The position numbers and the translations under genes were made by a program. The notes below the pieces were generated by a model. That model did not search any database, was not told the origin of the DNA, and saw only the letters and a program-made list of their open reading frames with translations. Shown one piece after another: positions 40,876 through 51,058 of a stretch of 64,000 bases of DNA. Each line of letters starts with the position of its first letter. Position 1 is the first letter of the stretch. The stretch comes from Lysinibacillus sphaericus (GTDB lineage Bacteria; Bacillota; Bacilli; Bacillales_A; Planococcaceae), in NCBI RefSeq assembly GCF_001629735.1, contig NZ_CP015224.1:3038001-3102000 (forward strand), given 5' to 3'.

Positions 40876-42222
40876 TTAAACAAATATCCACCATAAAACC
40901 ATTGTAATCATGATTGTGACAATGCCCTGTAGTAATGTAGCAACGGTTTGTGCCTTATAAGCTTGAGTTACTTCCATTCCACTATACTGTGTAATTACCC
41001 AGAAGAAACTGTCGTTCACATGGCTAACCGTCATTGCACCAGCTCCAATGGCCATTACTACTAATGCTAATGGGACAGCGCCCTCAATGCCAAGTGTCAC
41101 GAGCATTGGTGCTACTAAAGTAGACGTAATGACAAGCGCTGTCGTCGAAGATCCTTGAGCAGTTTTTAAGGCAGCTGCTACTATAAACGGTACTAGCAAG
41201 AACAAAGTACCTGATGCAAACATCCCCAAGTCCATTTCCTGTAGTATTTCTCCAACACCAGCATTTTTAATAACTGTTCCAAACGAACCACCTGCTCCTG
41301 TAATAAGTAAAATAGGCGCGGCTTCTTTTAAACTTTCACCAATCCAGCCCGTTAAGGTCGTTTCACTAATTTCAGGCAATAATAAAAAGGCAGCTGCTAC
41401 ACCTAAAAATAATGCTACTGTTGGCGAACCTAAAAACTTAAAAATCGTATTGAATGTTGATTCGGGATCACCCGCTAACGATGCTATTGAGCCAAGACCA
41501 ATTAAAACAATAGGTAGAACGATTGGTAAAAAGGCTTTAAATGTTGAAGGCATTTTGCCAAAGGATTTAATGACTTCCTCATAATCTAATGCCTCTACCT
41601 CATCTTGGGGTACACGAATTTTGGTTGCAACTTTCACTGACCACATATAGCCTACAAATGTAGCAGGTATCGCTACTAATAAACCAATGACAATAACTGT
41701 CCCTAAATAATTGGCCGCCCCAATATTTCCAGCTGCTGCGATGGGACCTGGTGTAGGGGGTACTAATACATGTGTTGCAAATAACCCCGTCGCTAAAGCT
41801 ACAGCCATGGATGCAATCGTTACATTAGCCCGTTTTGCTAATGATTTTTGCAAACTCGATAAAATAATAAAACCTGAATCACAAAATACTGGGATAGATA
41901 CGATGTAACCAATTAAAGACATCGCAAGTTGTGGACGTTTTGGACCAACGATGCGTAAAACTACTTCTGCCATTCGATAGGCAGCGCCTGATTTCTCTAA
42001 AATTAAACCTATAATTGTTCCAGCGATAATTACTAAGCCAATGCTCGTCATTAGACCACCGAAGCCAGTGTTAATACTTTCTACCACTGTTAATAGTGGC
42101 ATTCCCGAAGCAATTCCAACGAAGAAGGCGCTAATTAATAACGCCAGAAAAGGATGTAGCTTTAATTTGGCCGTGCCCCATACAACAAACAATACCCCTA
42201 GTAAAATAATGATGAATAACAT
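40876..42222 (-). CDS. GntP-family permease (glycerate/gluconate type)
   Basis: A 448-residue transporter with about 12 membrane segments, of the GntP family (GGLMTSIGLVIIAGTIIGLI, VPPTPGPIAAAG, HVNDSFFWVITQYS). The family imports gluconate and related sugar acids by proton symport. It starts immediately after the glycerate kinase stop, in one operon, so glycerate or a related acid is the likely substrate. A CdaR-type regulator is divergent. Confidence 0.92.
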   Translation of the reverse strand: MLFIIILLGVLFVVWGTAKLKLHPFLALLISAFFVGIASGMPLLTVVESINTGFGGLMTSIGLVIIAGTIIGLILEKSGAAYRMAEVVLRIVGPKRPQLAMSLIGYIVSIPVFCDSGFIILSSLQKSLAKRANVTIASMAVALATGLFATHVLVPPTPGPIAAAGNIGAANYLGTVIVIGLLVAIPATFVGYMWSVKVATKIRVPQDEVEALDYEEVIKSFGKMPSTFKAFLPIVLPIVLIGLGSIASLAGDPESTFNTIFKFLGSPTVALFLGVAAAFLLLPEISETTLTGWIGESLKEAAPILLITGAGGSFGTVIKNAGVGEILQEMDLGMFASGTLFLLVPFIVAAALKTAQGSSTTALVITSTLVAPMLVTLGIEGAVPLALVVMAIGAGAMTVSHVNDSFFWVITQYSGMEVTQAYKAQTVATLLQGIVTIMITMVLWWIFV

Positions 42223-43362
42223 CTAGTCATCCCCCTTTTGTATGTAAAGCTCAAAGATTTGCTTAGTTTTTAAACGAATAAAATAAGCGGGTTCTCGCAT
42301 TGCCTGCTCAGTAGTAATCTCCTCATCTACTAATGTCTCCACAACACTAAAATAATTTTGAAGTGCAGGTTTAGCCATACTATCAATGTCTCCTGACAAT
42401 AAAACTGCCTCTACATGTGCTAAAGCGGCCGCTTTAGCAACCCCTAATGGAGCCTTACCATGTAATGTTTGGAGATCCGACTTCCCTTCACCCGTTATTA
42501 CCAACTGTGCGGCTGCTAAGTGATCCTGTAACTGGACAGCATCTATGACAATATCAATTCCTGCATGAAATGTCCCATTTAAAAATGCGATTAACGCGCC
42601 ACCTAATCCTCCTGCAGCTCCCGCTCCTTGATAATCGTGCAATCGAATAGCAAACTGTTGCTCGATGATATCTGCAAAATGCTTTAAGCAGTTATCAAAA
42701 TGTGTAATTTGATAGTCCTGCACACCTTTTTGAGGGCCAAATATAGCTGTTGCTCCTCGTTCACCAATGAATGGATTATCCACATCACAGGCAATGGTAA
42801 ATATCGCTCCTATCAATCTTTCATCAAGTCCACTTATATCTATTGCAGTTAATTCCATTAAACTCGAAATACCATCCTCTAAATCTGAGCCATCTTCCTT
42901 TATAAATCGCACACCTAATGCCTTGAGCATGCCAATCCCTGCATCATTTGTGGCACTTCCACCAATACCGATAATAAATTTTCTAAAGCCTCGGTCGAGT
43001 GCCGCCTTAATTAATTGGCCAGTACCATACGTTGTAGCAAATTCAGGGTTTTTCTCATGGTCTTGTAGCAACATGATGCCAGATGCCTGAGCCATTTCAA
43101 TCACGCATGTTTCTTTATCACCCAATACACCATACTGTGCTTGTATGTCTCTTCCTATTGGATCTAGCACTTCCGTTGAAAAATACTGACCACCCGTAGA
43201 GGCAATAAGTGAATCAAGTGTCCCCTCGCCACCATCTGCAACCGGTAGAATAATGGTTTCTATTGATGGATTTACATCCAGAATGCCTTGCTGCATGGAT
43301 TTCGCTACTTCAACTGCCGATAGAGTACCCTTGAAGGAATCTGGACTAATAATGATTTTCAT
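42223..43362 (-). CDS. glxK: Glycerate kinase
   Basis: A 379-residue kinase of the GarK/GlxK family. The N-terminal KIIISPDSFKGTLSA, PVADGGEGT, GIGGSATNDAGIGML and GAGAAGGLGGAL motifs are all diagnostic. It makes phosphoglycerate from D-glycerate. The ATG at 43360-43362 follows GTGGAGGT; upstream in-frame codons are ignored. First gene of the operon with the GntP permease; divergent from the CdaR-like regulator at 43528. Confidence 0.95.
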   Translation of the reverse strand: MKIIISPDSFKGTLSAVEVAKSMQQGILDVNPSIETIILPVADGGEGTLDSLIASTGGQYFSTEVLDPIGRDIQAQYGVLGDKETCVIEMAQASGIMLLQDHEKNPEFATTYGTGQLIKAALDRGFRKFIIGIGGSATNDAGIGMLKALGVRFIKEDGSDLEDGISSLMELTAIDISGLDERLIGAIFTIACDVDNPFIGERGATAIFGPQKGVQDYQITHFDNCLKHFADIIEQQFAIRLHDYQGAGAAGGLGGALIAFLNGTFHAGIDIVIDAVQLQDHLAAAQLVITGEGKSDLQTLHGKAPLGVAKAAALAHVEAVLLSGDIDSMAKPALQNYFSVVETLVDEEITTEQAMREPAYFIRLKTKQIFELYIQKGDD

Positions 43363-43527
43363 ACAATACCTCCACTTATGTCGCCCATTGACATTTACGT
43401 AAATTTTCAAATTCCTTAGTTAAGCGCTTACAAATTATTATAATGACAATAAATTCAGAAAACATTATAATAAATGTACAATTTATCTGTCCTATAACAG
43501 ACTGTTTTTTATCCGAGGTGTATAAAC

Positions 43528-44607
43528 ATGTTGACCAAAAAATTAGCAGATGAAATCGTACATCAAACAATGTTACGCTTACGTCACAATATTAATGTCA
43601 TTAGCCCTACTGGTGTTATTTTAGCTTCTGGAGATAAGATGAGGGTGGAGGATATTCACGAAGGTGCAGTTTACGTAGCACAAACAAAAAAAACGTTGAT
43701 TATTAATGAGGATAATATAGAATTGTATCCAAATACAAAGCCTGGCATTAATATGCCTATCCTGTATCAGGATGAAGTTGTAGGTGTTATTGGTATAACT
43801 GGAGATTCAGAAGAAATGCTTGAAATCGCCAATCTTGTTCAATTAACGACAGAGATCATGACACATCAAGCACTCGTCGAGTCTAAAAGCGAGTGGCAAC
43901 GGAAGAATAATGACTACATATTCGAGGCACTCGTTCATGGAAGTAAGCTTGATGCTACTTTAAATAAACGAATTCAGAAATTACCCTTTTCACTAATAGC
44001 ACCCTTCCAAGTTATTTTAGTGAGTTTACATGAAACATCTTATTTAGAAAATAGGATGCCATTCTTTTTTGAAGATTTATTTTATAGACAGCCTATTCTA
44101 GCTGGACATAGCCAATTACAGGAGTATTATATACTGCTAACATATCGCCAGGAACAAAACTATCAATCCATTATAAAAGCTTTAAGAAAGAAAAAACAAA
44201 AACTTCCTTCCTTACAAATTGGTATTGGTCCTGTTGTGCAGCAACTTTCGCAACTTCCCTATAGCTATCAGGGAGCTAGAACAGCACTTGAATTCGCTAC
44301 CATCCATAACGAGATTACCTTTTTCGAAGATGTAGAGTTATTTTCTCTTTTTAAACATCGTGAATCAGAGGAGGTACAAGCCTTCCATCACCGAATACTA
44401 AAAAATATCAACGCAAAACAATTGGAAACATTACAATCCTTTTTTGACTGCAATTTACAGTTAAAGCTTTGTGCACAGCAACTAAATATCCATCGCCATA
44501 CACTTACTTATCGATTAAATAAAATAAGAGAGTTAACTGGCTATGACCCACAATATTTTGAAGATGCTGTTATATTGCAAATGGCGTGTACATTAAGAAC
44601 TTTATAA
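43528..44607 (+). CDS. CdaR-family sugar-diacid regulator
   Basis: A 359-residue transcription factor. The N-terminal sugar-diacid recognition domain spans about 1-135 (MLTKKLADEIVHQTML, GINMPILYQDEVVGVIGITG). A GGDEF-like middle and a C-terminal helix-turn-helix (LKLCAQQLNIHRHTLTYRLN) complete it. CdaR proteins activate glycerate/glucarate genes in response to the acid. Its divergent position to glxK and the permease makes these the probable targets. Confidence 0.92.
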   Translation: MLTKKLADEIVHQTMLRLRHNINVISPTGVILASGDKMRVEDIHEGAVYVAQTKKTLIINEDNIELYPNTKPGINMPILYQDEVVGVIGITGDSEEMLEIANLVQLTTEIMTHQALVESKSEWQRKNNDYIFEALVHGSKLDATLNKRIQKLPFSLIAPFQVILVSLHETSYLENRMPFFFEDLFYRQPILAGHSQLQEYYILLTYRQEQNYQSIIKALRKKKQKLPSLQIGIGPVVQQLSQLPYSYQGARTALEFATIHNEITFFEDVELFSLFKHRESEEVQAFHHRILKNINAKQLETLQSFFDCNLQLKLCAQQLNIHRHTLTYRLNKIRELTGYDPQYFEDAVILQMACTLRTL

Positions 44608-44646
44608 AATAAAGGCGATCTGAATAACTCAGACCGCCTTTATTTT
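44606..44646. terminator. Bidirectional terminator between the CdaR gene and hemZ
   Basis: 12-bp stem AAAATAAAGGCG/CGCCTTTATTTT with an inner TCTGA/TCAGA stem. It overlaps the regulator stop and touches the hemZ stop. Confidence 0.85.
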
Positions 44647-46150
44647 ATATTTTGTATAACTCATCTAAAAACTCAATTTTTTTCCCGATAGCCTCTTCAA
44701 AGGTCATAATATAGGCGGCAGGATCCTTTGGATTGTGGAATTGCGTGATTTTTCCTGTTTCAGGATGAACAAATTTAGAAGATGCCCCACAACCAACCCC
44801 TAAGATTGTCTGTACTTCTTCCATAATTACAATATTATAAATACTCTCTTCACCAGCTTTACTATAGCCAACATTTTCAAGATTACCTAAAATATTTTTT
44901 TGGCGATATAAATAATATGGAACATAGTCATTTTCCTTTGTCCAATCTTGTGCCATTTGCATCATTTCAGCAACTGTATCACGATCCGCCACTTTATATT
45001 TATCTTTATTGCGAGTCATTTCAGATGCACGTTTAAATGATAATGTATGGACAGTCAATGACTCAGGCTGCATCTTAGCTGACTCCACTAACGAATGCTG
45101 GAATTCTTCAATACCTTCATTTGGTAAACCAATAATGAGGTCCATATTTATATTGTTCATCCCTGATTCACGAGCAAGCCAAAATTTATCGATTGTTTCT
45201 TGAACTGTATGATGACGACCAATTGCCTTTAACGTTTCATCTGTATAAGATTGTGGATTTACACTAATACGATCAATTCCCCATTTTTTAAGAACTTCTA
45301 ATTTTTCCGGTGTAATCGTATCTGGCCTTCCTGCTTCAACTGTAATCTCTCGAATTGTTTCAGGATTTGGGAAAGATTCATACATCGTCTGGTATAAGGC
45401 ATCCATTTCATCTGCTTCAATGGAAGTTGGTGTACCGCCTCCCCAATAAATAGACGTGATCTTCATATTATTGTTTTTGAGCCATTTCCCCATTTCGCGT
45501 AATTCAATATGCAAGCCATCTAAAAATGTATTTACACGACCTTGCTTACGGTTACTTCCTATCGCATAGGCTGGAAACGTACAATAGGCACATTTTGTTG
45601 GACAAAATGGAATGCCGATATATACACTAATCTCTTGCCCAATTTGATCAATATCTGGAATAGTTACTAATTGTCGTTCCACGATATCTTTTAAAAGTGC
45701 CACCTTTTCCTCAGACAGGCGAAAATCTCGAATTAATAGCTCAGCAATTTCTTGCTCCCCTTTTCCTTCTTTTCTAAACTTGTGATAGAGCTTAGTCGGA
45801 CGAACTCCTGTTAAAATCCCCCATTGCTGGTGTACCCCTGTATGCTGCTCGAGAACATCTAAAAATACATGAGATAATGCTCGTTTCATACGTATATTGA
45901 GTTCACGACCCGTTGCAGCTGATTCATATTGGATGCTGTAATTATTTGTATATTGTTGTCCATCTACAGTTAATATTGCTTTTGTAGAAATAGTAAAATT
46001 CTCTTCAACGTCGTACGTAAATGAAACCGACATATCTGCTTCTTCCGGCTCCACTCGCAGCTTGGAATCCTCAAAAAATAAATTCGCTATATGATTTAAT
46101 ACGCGAATCCAATCCTCGGGATATTTTTGATCTATGTGAATCATTTTCAT
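44645..46150 (-). CDS. hemZ: Oxygen-independent coproporphyrinogen III dehydrogenase-like radical SAM protein HemZ
   Basis: A 501-residue radical-SAM protein. The CxxxCxxC cluster is in PFCPTKCAYCTFPAY, followed by YWGGGTPTS. A HemZ-specific N-terminal domain (about 1-150) distinguishes it from HemN. In B. subtilis HemZ supports anaerobic haem synthesis. The ATG at 46148-46150 is chosen; AAGAGAG stands upstream. It completes the haem theme of this window but is not linked to hemEHY. Confidence 0.92.
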   Translation of the reverse strand: MKMIHIDQKYPEDWIRVLNHIANLFFEDSKLRVEPEEADMSVSFTYDVEENFTISTKAILTVDGQQYTNNYSIQYESAATGRELNIRMKRALSHVFLDVLEQHTGVHQQWGILTGVRPTKLYHKFRKEGKGEQEIAELLIRDFRLSEEKVALLKDIVERQLVTIPDIDQIGQEISVYIGIPFCPTKCAYCTFPAYAIGSNRKQGRVNTFLDGLHIELREMGKWLKNNNMKITSIYWGGGTPTSIEADEMDALYQTMYESFPNPETIREITVEAGRPDTITPEKLEVLKKWGIDRISVNPQSYTDETLKAIGRHHTVQETIDKFWLARESGMNNINMDLIIGLPNEGIEEFQHSLVESAKMQPESLTVHTLSFKRASEMTRNKDKYKVADRDTVAEMMQMAQDWTKENDYVPYYLYRQKNILGNLENVGYSKAGEESIYNIVIMEEVQTILGVGCGASSKFVHPETGKITQFHNPKDPAAYIMTFEEAIGKKIEFLDELYKI

Positions 46151-46324
46151 ATTGTTTCGCTCTCTTCTTTTCTTATTCCATATATATTGCAGACTTAAGT
46201 TTAACAAATTTATATGACTTTAAGCAAAGTAACAATAGGGAATTACAAAAAACAGAATATTCAGTCTATATGTAGACAAACTAATTTTTTATCATTATAA
46301 TTTTTACAAAAGGTGGTGTTGATA

Positions 46325-46705
46325 GTGTTTCTTTTAAAAAATAATAAACGTCCATTCATTTCGAGTTTTATTCATCAAGTAGAGGTAGCATTCCACCATT
46401 TTGACTTAGCGCGATGTGATGAAAAAACATTATATGTCACTGTATTATTTAAGTATGGGACACATAATGTGATTTGTGACTTTATCTACATCATTGACCA
46501 ACAAGACATGTATGGAGCTATTTCTATCAACAAGCACTATGAGAAAGCTAGGGCATTTGTTAAACAGCACTTCCAGCAGCTTTTATTGTATTCAGATGAA
46601 ATGATATTAGCTAATAACTTTATGAATACCGTGTCTTTCAAGTATTGCCTGCAACAATTCGTAAAAAGATATCCGACTTTTAATTCTTCCAAAATAGTCT
46701 CTTGA
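46325..46705 (+). CDS. Protein of unknown function
   Basis: About 126 residues. I prefer the GTG at 46325-46327, eight bases after AAAGGTGG. It is soluble, rich in Phe, Tyr and His (HQVEVAFHHFDLARCDEKTL, QFVKRYPTF), with no signal peptide and no motif I know. It is divergent from hemZ and followed by a palindrome. Confidence 0.6.
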   Translation: MFLLKNNKRPFISSFIHQVEVAFHHFDLARCDEKTLYVTVLFKYGTHNVICDFIYIIDQQDMYGAISINKHYEKARAFVKQHFQQLLLYSDEMILANNFMNTVSFKYCLQQFVKRYPTFNSSKIVS

Positions 46706-46710
46706 ACATA

Positions 46711-46746
46711 AAACTAGTATGCCACAAAAAGTTGGCATACTAGTTT
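46711..46746. terminator. Bidirectional hairpin
   Basis: 14-bp stem AAACTAGTATGCCA/TGGCATACTAGTTT between convergent genes; T tails are short. Confidence 0.75.
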
Positions 46747-46751
46747 CAAAT

Positions 46752-47660
46752 TTATTTCAAATATTCTTCAATGAATTCAACAGGGACATAAGTTTTCGTA
46801 TCTTTCAAAGAGGGTGCTACTGACAAAGTGCGTAATGATTTGTTGTAACCAAACGCTTTTTCACCACGTGTGATTGTATAAGATTCATTGCCCTTCGTTA
46901 GAATAACCGCTTTACCTTTTGATTCTACTTGAAAGCCAAGCTTTTCTGCAATGCTACGTAAAGGCACCATTGTTGTTTCAGCTACCATATAATAATCCGT
47001 GGCAATGATCGTATTAATTTCCTCATCTATTGGACTTAAAGAAATTTCAGAATTGTCGTCTAGAACAATTACTTTCGATGGTGTTGTTTGTGCAGGAATA
47101 CTTTTAGTAGATGCTGTATAGAAAACAGCTAAATGCTTTTCTACTAAATCTTTTGATGTTACTTTTTTACCTTTTGCGTTGACTAGCTCTGTTTCTTTAC
47201 CGATATTTAATTTTAAAATATCATATGTGTTTGTTAAGTCATCAAAGAAATAATCCACTTCTACAAACCCAACTTCTTTTGAATCTACAATAATAATCTC
47301 TGGATTGAATTGCGGTGGATAGATATATTTTTGTGGTTTATTTGCAAAGGTATACGCCACTACCTGATCGCCTTCTTTAAGCTCTACTTTTTTACCAGTA
47401 TTATCATACACAAGAGTATCTTTTGTAATTTCTAGTATATTTGTTTGCTCTCCGTCTTTAACAGTGTAATATGTAATGTCTTTACCAACGCGAACATCTT
47501 CAACTGTTCCATGTGTTTGATTGAAAATGTGTACTGGATCAATTTGAATTTGTGGAATTTCAACTTCATCTTTTTGCTCATTTGCCGAAGCAACAGGTAT
47601 CATAACACTCCCCATTAATAATGCAGACAAAGCTACAGGTGCTAATTTTTTCATATACAT
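46752..47660 (-). CDS. Secreted copper-amine-oxidase N-terminal-domain protein
   Basis: A 302-residue exported protein. The ATG at 47658-47660 follows AAGGAGAG. The signal peptide is KKLAPVALSALLMGSVMIPV with cleavage near ASA-NE. Residues about 235-302 match the copper amine oxidase N-terminal domain (YYMVAETTMVPLRSIAEKLG, TLSVAPSLKDTKTYVPVEFI), which in Firmicutes is a wall or substrate-binding module and not an oxidase. The middle is beta-rich and unknown. No lipobox. Confidence 0.8.
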   Translation of the reverse strand: MYMKKLAPVALSALLMGSVMIPVASANEQKDEVEIPQIQIDPVHIFNQTHGTVEDVRVGKDITYYTVKDGEQTNILEITKDTLVYDNTGKKVELKEGDQVVAYTFANKPQKYIYPPQFNPEIIIVDSKEVGFVEVDYFFDDLTNTYDILKLNIGKETELVNAKGKKVTSKDLVEKHLAVFYTASTKSIPAQTTPSKVIVLDDNSEISLSPIDEEINTIIATDYYMVAETTMVPLRSIAEKLGFQVESKGKAVILTKGNESYTITRGEKAFGYNKSLRTLSVAPSLKDTKTYVPVEFIEEYLK

Positions 47661-47740
47661 AAAATATCTCTCCTTATTGTTTGGGTTCATAGGAGTAGTA
47701 GTTTCAATGGGAAAAAAGTTTCATCACCTATAGAGAATTT

Positions 47741-47774
47741 AAAAAAGAGGTGACAGTAACTACTGACACCTCTT
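47741..47774 (-). terminator. Terminator of the RNase H-like gene
   Basis: AAGAGGTG/CACCTCTT stem with inner CAGT/ACTG. The minus strand runs into six T. Confidence 0.8.
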
Positions 47775-47778
47775 ACAT

Positions 47779-48441
47779 TTATTCTTTTACGAGTTCACTC
47801 AAACCTGTAATATCTATTCCATTTAATGCTTGGGTAGCAAGACTGTCTGCTTCTGAATTGTCCTTGCGAGTGATTAGCTGGTAGTCCGGTTGAATAGTAA
47901 GCTGTGCTAATTTGGCATCAATCTTATCTGCCCAACCGACTAAATCCTTTTCTAATGCTGCCCATTCCCCCCTTAATTGGTTGATAACTACTTGGGAGTC
48001 GCCTTTAATTTGGACAGGTAGATGATGGACATTTAGCAATTCTAGCTCTACTACACCTAAATAAAGCGCAGCATACTCTGCTTCATTATTAGATGTAAGC
48101 TCGGATGAAAAAGCATTTCTTCTTAAACGATAAGGCTTGCCATTTTGTTCATAGTAAATAGCACATCCAAGCCCTGCCTGTCTTGTCCCCCGATCAAAGC
48201 CTCCATCGAAATAGACAATGATATTATGCGGCTCTGTATCTATTTCTTTTAGATAGGTTTTGAGTTCTTTTATTGTCCAACTTGTATCTTGACGATCCAA
48301 GCAATGAATGGACTTGACTCTTCCGGTCTTTTCCATATCCTCTGCTAGTAATAGCGCTTGCGCAGCAGGCATCTCTTCTGAACGTAAAACAGTTGTGGCT
48401 CCTTTCGGTGTTTTATAGGTCCATTCAATGAACACATACAT
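47779..48441 (-). CDS. Ribonuclease HI-family protein
   Basis: A 220-residue protein. An N-terminal about 75 residues are unlike RNase HI. A C-terminal RNase H fold has IVYFDGGFDRG, NNEAEYAALYLGV, IKGDSQVVINQL and RKDNSEADSLA, giving the D-E-D-D catalytic set. It resembles the Bacillus YpeP/YpdQ group. The ATG at 48439-48441 has GGAGG upstream. Probably a minor RNase H acting on RNA-DNA hybrids; some relatives lack activity in vitro. Confidence 0.85.
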   Translation of the reverse strand: MYVFIEWTYKTPKGATTVLRSEEMPAAQALLLAEDMEKTGRVKSIHCLDRQDTSWTIKELKTYLKEIDTEPHNIIVYFDGGFDRGTRQAGLGCAIYYEQNGKPYRLRRNAFSSELTSNNEAEYAALYLGVVELELLNVHHLPVQIKGDSQVVINQLRGEWAALEKDLVGWADKIDAKLAQLTIQPDYQLITRKDNSEADSLATQALNGIDITGLSELVKE

Positions 48442-48481
48442 AGATAAAACCTCCAATACAATTGACTGGTGTATATAAAGT

Positions 48482-48514
48482 AAAAACGTGCTCCGATTAG
48501 CGGATACACGTTTT
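48482..48514 (-). terminator. Terminator of yheB-yheA
   Basis: AAAACGTG/CACGTTTT with inner TCCG/CGGA. The minus tail is TTTTTACTTTA. Confidence 0.75.
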
Positions 48515-48571
48515 CCTATTACTTGTATATGTGCAATTCCTCAGACAATTATTCCTTACTATATGAATGAT

Positions 48572-48919
48572 TTATTGAATATCCTCATATAGGCCTTGAA
48601 TTGGCTTTATTAAAATACGATTTACTTCCTCAATCACTTTACTTAATTTCATTTCTGCCTCAAGCATAGCTGAAATCTTTTCATTTTGCTGTACAAGCTG
48701 AGATGCCTTTTGAGCATAAACAAGTTCATCCTCCAATAATTCCTCTCCAGCTAATTGTTTCTTTTGTAATTCAATTTGAATTTTACGGAAGTTTTTAAAG
48801 ACATTTAACGCCTCTTCATCACTCTTTACAACTTCAACCGCCGCTTGTAAAGCCTCAAACTCTGGGGTCTTACGGAAAGTTGCCTCTAGTGCATTAATGT
48901 CATTATAAATATTAACCAT
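48572..48919 (-). CDS. yheA: YlbF/YmcA-family protein YheA
   Basis: A 115-residue all-helical protein of the UPF0342/YlbF group (FRKIQIELQKKQLAGEEL). Relatives YlbF and YmcA form the Y-complex affecting RNase Y; YheA itself has no proven role. It starts 16 bases after yheB and is in its operon, matching the B. subtilis pair. Confidence 0.9.
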   Translation of the reverse strand: MVNIYNDINALEATFRKTPEFEALQAAVEVVKSDEEALNVFKNFRKIQIELQKKQLAGEELLEDELVYAQKASQLVQQNEKISAMLEAEMKLSKVIEEVNRILIKPIQGLYEDIQ

Positions 48920-48935
48920 TTAAACAATCTCCTTT

Positions 48936-50078
48936 TTAAATAAAATTAACAATTAAACCTTGCACAATTCCAATCAATCCACCAAGAACTGCACCTAATA
49001 CGGTAATCATTTTAAATTCACGTTTTGAAATACCTAATACAAGTTCCTCTAATTTCTCAACAGGGAAAGAATCCACTTGCTCACGAACAACTTCTTGTAA
49101 ATTTAAACGTTTAAGTACATCTTCTAGTTTTTCCTCTGCTTTGACAAAAGCTTTGTCAATTGCTTGTGGAATGACCGAATTTTTCATCCATTCGTTTCCT
49201 TCAGGCCAATAATAAGAAATAGGTTGATTTAAACGTTCGGCGACAGCTAATTGTTCTTTTACATACATTTGTAATTTCGATAAAATCGGATCAAACTGCA
49301 TGTCTTGTAAAAAGTCCATCGCTGGTCGATCTTTTAATTTTTCCCATTCTTGCGTAAATATTTTTGTTAATAATGTTGACGTGCCCGGAGCTTGTAAAAA
49401 TTTTACGAGCTCACGTTGAACTTTTCCTACAAGGGACGATGAATCACCTAGAAACATATTGATCATACCACCAAATGATCCTTTTGATGATAAGAAATCA
49501 TCAATCATTGCTTTAATTGTCATTTCACCTTCAGGTGATAAAAAGTAATCCTCGCCTTTTTCTAGTATATGACTGACTGCTACAGGAATCTTGGCATCAA
49601 GAGTATCCTGCATATCTGACGATAGCAGTGTACGAATTGATTTTGTTGATAGTGTATTCTTCACTGATGCAAATTGTCCCTCAACAATTGCTTCAACTTT
49701 CTGCTCAATCGTAGCTGGCATATGAGAAAACCCCGCAATATTTAACCAATCTTGAATGGTTTTATCATTTGTAAAGATGGTTTCCTCTACTTTCGTTTGC
49801 ACAAACTGTTCAACCTTCTCTTGAATATCCTTCGAGAAAAATTTCTTTCTAAATGTTTCAGGAGTTAATAAATAATTTACAACGGTAAGACCAAGCTGTT
49901 TTGCTAATTCGTCGCGTCGTTTTGGAATAAGACCAGGTGTAAATGGAACGCGCCAGTTTTTAATATATATTGCGTTATGTGGACGAAAAAGCATTTTAAT
50001 GGCTAGGTGATTGGTAACGCCTCCGATTGCTGCGCCTATAATTGCCATAAAAAGTAATGTCACTATAAAATTGTCCAT
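48936..50078 (-). CDS. yheB: DUF445 membrane protein YheB
   Basis: A 380-residue protein of the DUF445/UPF0754 family. Membrane segments at both ends (VTLLFMAIIGAAIGGVTNHL near 6-25; MITVLGAVLGGLIGIVQGLI near 357-378) enclose a long helical domain with HNAIYIKNWRVPFTPGLIPK. Upstream gene of the yheB-yheA pair. Divergent from yheE. Confidence 0.92.
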   Translation of the reverse strand: MDNFIVTLLFMAIIGAAIGGVTNHLAIKMLFRPHNAIYIKNWRVPFTPGLIPKRRDELAKQLGLTVVNYLLTPETFRKKFFSKDIQEKVEQFVQTKVEETIFTNDKTIQDWLNIAGFSHMPATIEQKVEAIVEGQFASVKNTLSTKSIRTLLSSDMQDTLDAKIPVAVSHILEKGEDYFLSPEGEMTIKAMIDDFLSSKGSFGGMINMFLGDSSSLVGKVQRELVKFLQAPGTSTLLTKIFTQEWEKLKDRPAMDFLQDMQFDPILSKLQMYVKEQLAVAERLNQPISYYWPEGNEWMKNSVIPQAIDKAFVKAEEKLEDVLKRLNLQEVVREQVDSFPVEKLEELVLGISKREFKMITVLGAVLGGLIGIVQGLIVNFI

Positions 50079-50263
50079 TAGTATCCTCTCATTTCAGTTG
50101 TATTCACGATTGGCGTTTCTTGTCGCCTTCTGCACTTATTATAGCAGAGCAATGATTTCCAACGAAAGAAATACCCCCTTAGATTTGAGCATAAACGTGA
50201 ATAGTTGCAAAATTACCATTATCCTTGAATAATATGAACTACATATTATAGAAATGAGGTTTT

Positions 50264-50470
50264 ATGATGATTCAGCATTTTAGTTTTAAGCCATTATTTG
50301 AAAATACCCAACTTCCAGGGTGGACTATTGCATTTTTTTATCAACGTGAACGCTACTCTGCTGAATATTTAAAAGATGGCACTATTCAATGGACGGGACC
50401 AACACCACCAAACGAAGAGGATGTTAAAAAAATGATTCATGAGTTAATGCTATTCCATGTATATGATTAA
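50264..50470 (+). CDS. yheE: YheE-family small protein
   Basis: A 68-residue soluble protein (PGWTIAFFYQRERYSAEYL, GTIQWTGPTPPNEEDVKKM) matching the YheE/DUF5342 family of Bacillus as I recall. The ATG follows GAGG. The neighbouring yheA-yheB supports it. Function is unknown. Confidence 0.8.
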   Translation: MMIQHFSFKPLFENTQLPGWTIAFFYQRERYSAEYLKDGTIQWTGPTPPNEEDVKKMIHELMLFHVYD

Positions 50471-50641
50471 AAACTATAGTAATTTTTTCGCTTACTTCCC
50501 ACATAAAAATACCTATATTTACTATATATAGCACGTCCTTTATGCTAATTATGTTGATACATGTTGAAATTCCTATATATTTCTTATACATTAAGGTTAG
50601 CAATTAAATAGTATATGTTTTTTATGCAGGAGGCCATTTCA

Positions 50642-51058
50642 ATGAGTAAAGTCACGCTTTCAGATGACTTAAACAGTTATCATTCAAAAGCATTAATACG
50701 TGTAAAAGTAAAAGAATTCTTTTCAGAATTTTCCGCAAAAATATTCGAATTAGCTGACGAAGCTGGTAATTTAGATATTAAAAAATTTGAAGCCATTTCG
50801 GGTATTAATGGCGATTTCTATAATGAATATTGTAGTCAACTAAAAGGTTTCTTTGACTCTTCTGCTAGCACTTTTGGTAAAAAATCAATTAAAACAATGT
50901 ACTTTACTTATAACGGTAAAAATTATATGTTGACTCAGCAAGGTATTACGGAAAAGGCACCAGTATCTATAGCACCATTTACGGGTGATTTACCTTTAAA
51001 AGAATCCTTTCATGATGTGGAGAAGGCATGTTTAAAATTACGTTTCCAACAGGAATAA
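50642..51058 (+). CDS. Protein of unknown function
   Basis: A 138-residue soluble protein. The ATG at 50642 follows CAGGAGG; an extension to 50615 lacks a ribosome site. N-terminal half is helical (ALIRVKVKEFFSEFSAKIFE); the C-terminal half has YFTYNGKNYMLTQQGITEKA, likely beta. No known family recognised. Stands alone with a perfect terminator, so it is its own transcription unit. Confidence 0.7.
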   Translation: MSKVTLSDDLNSYHSKALIRVKVKEFFSEFSAKIFELADEAGNLDIKKFEAISGINGDFYNEYCSQLKGFFDSSASTFGKKSIKTMYFTYNGKNYMLTQQGITEKAPVSIAPFTGDLPLKESFHDVEKACLKLRFQQE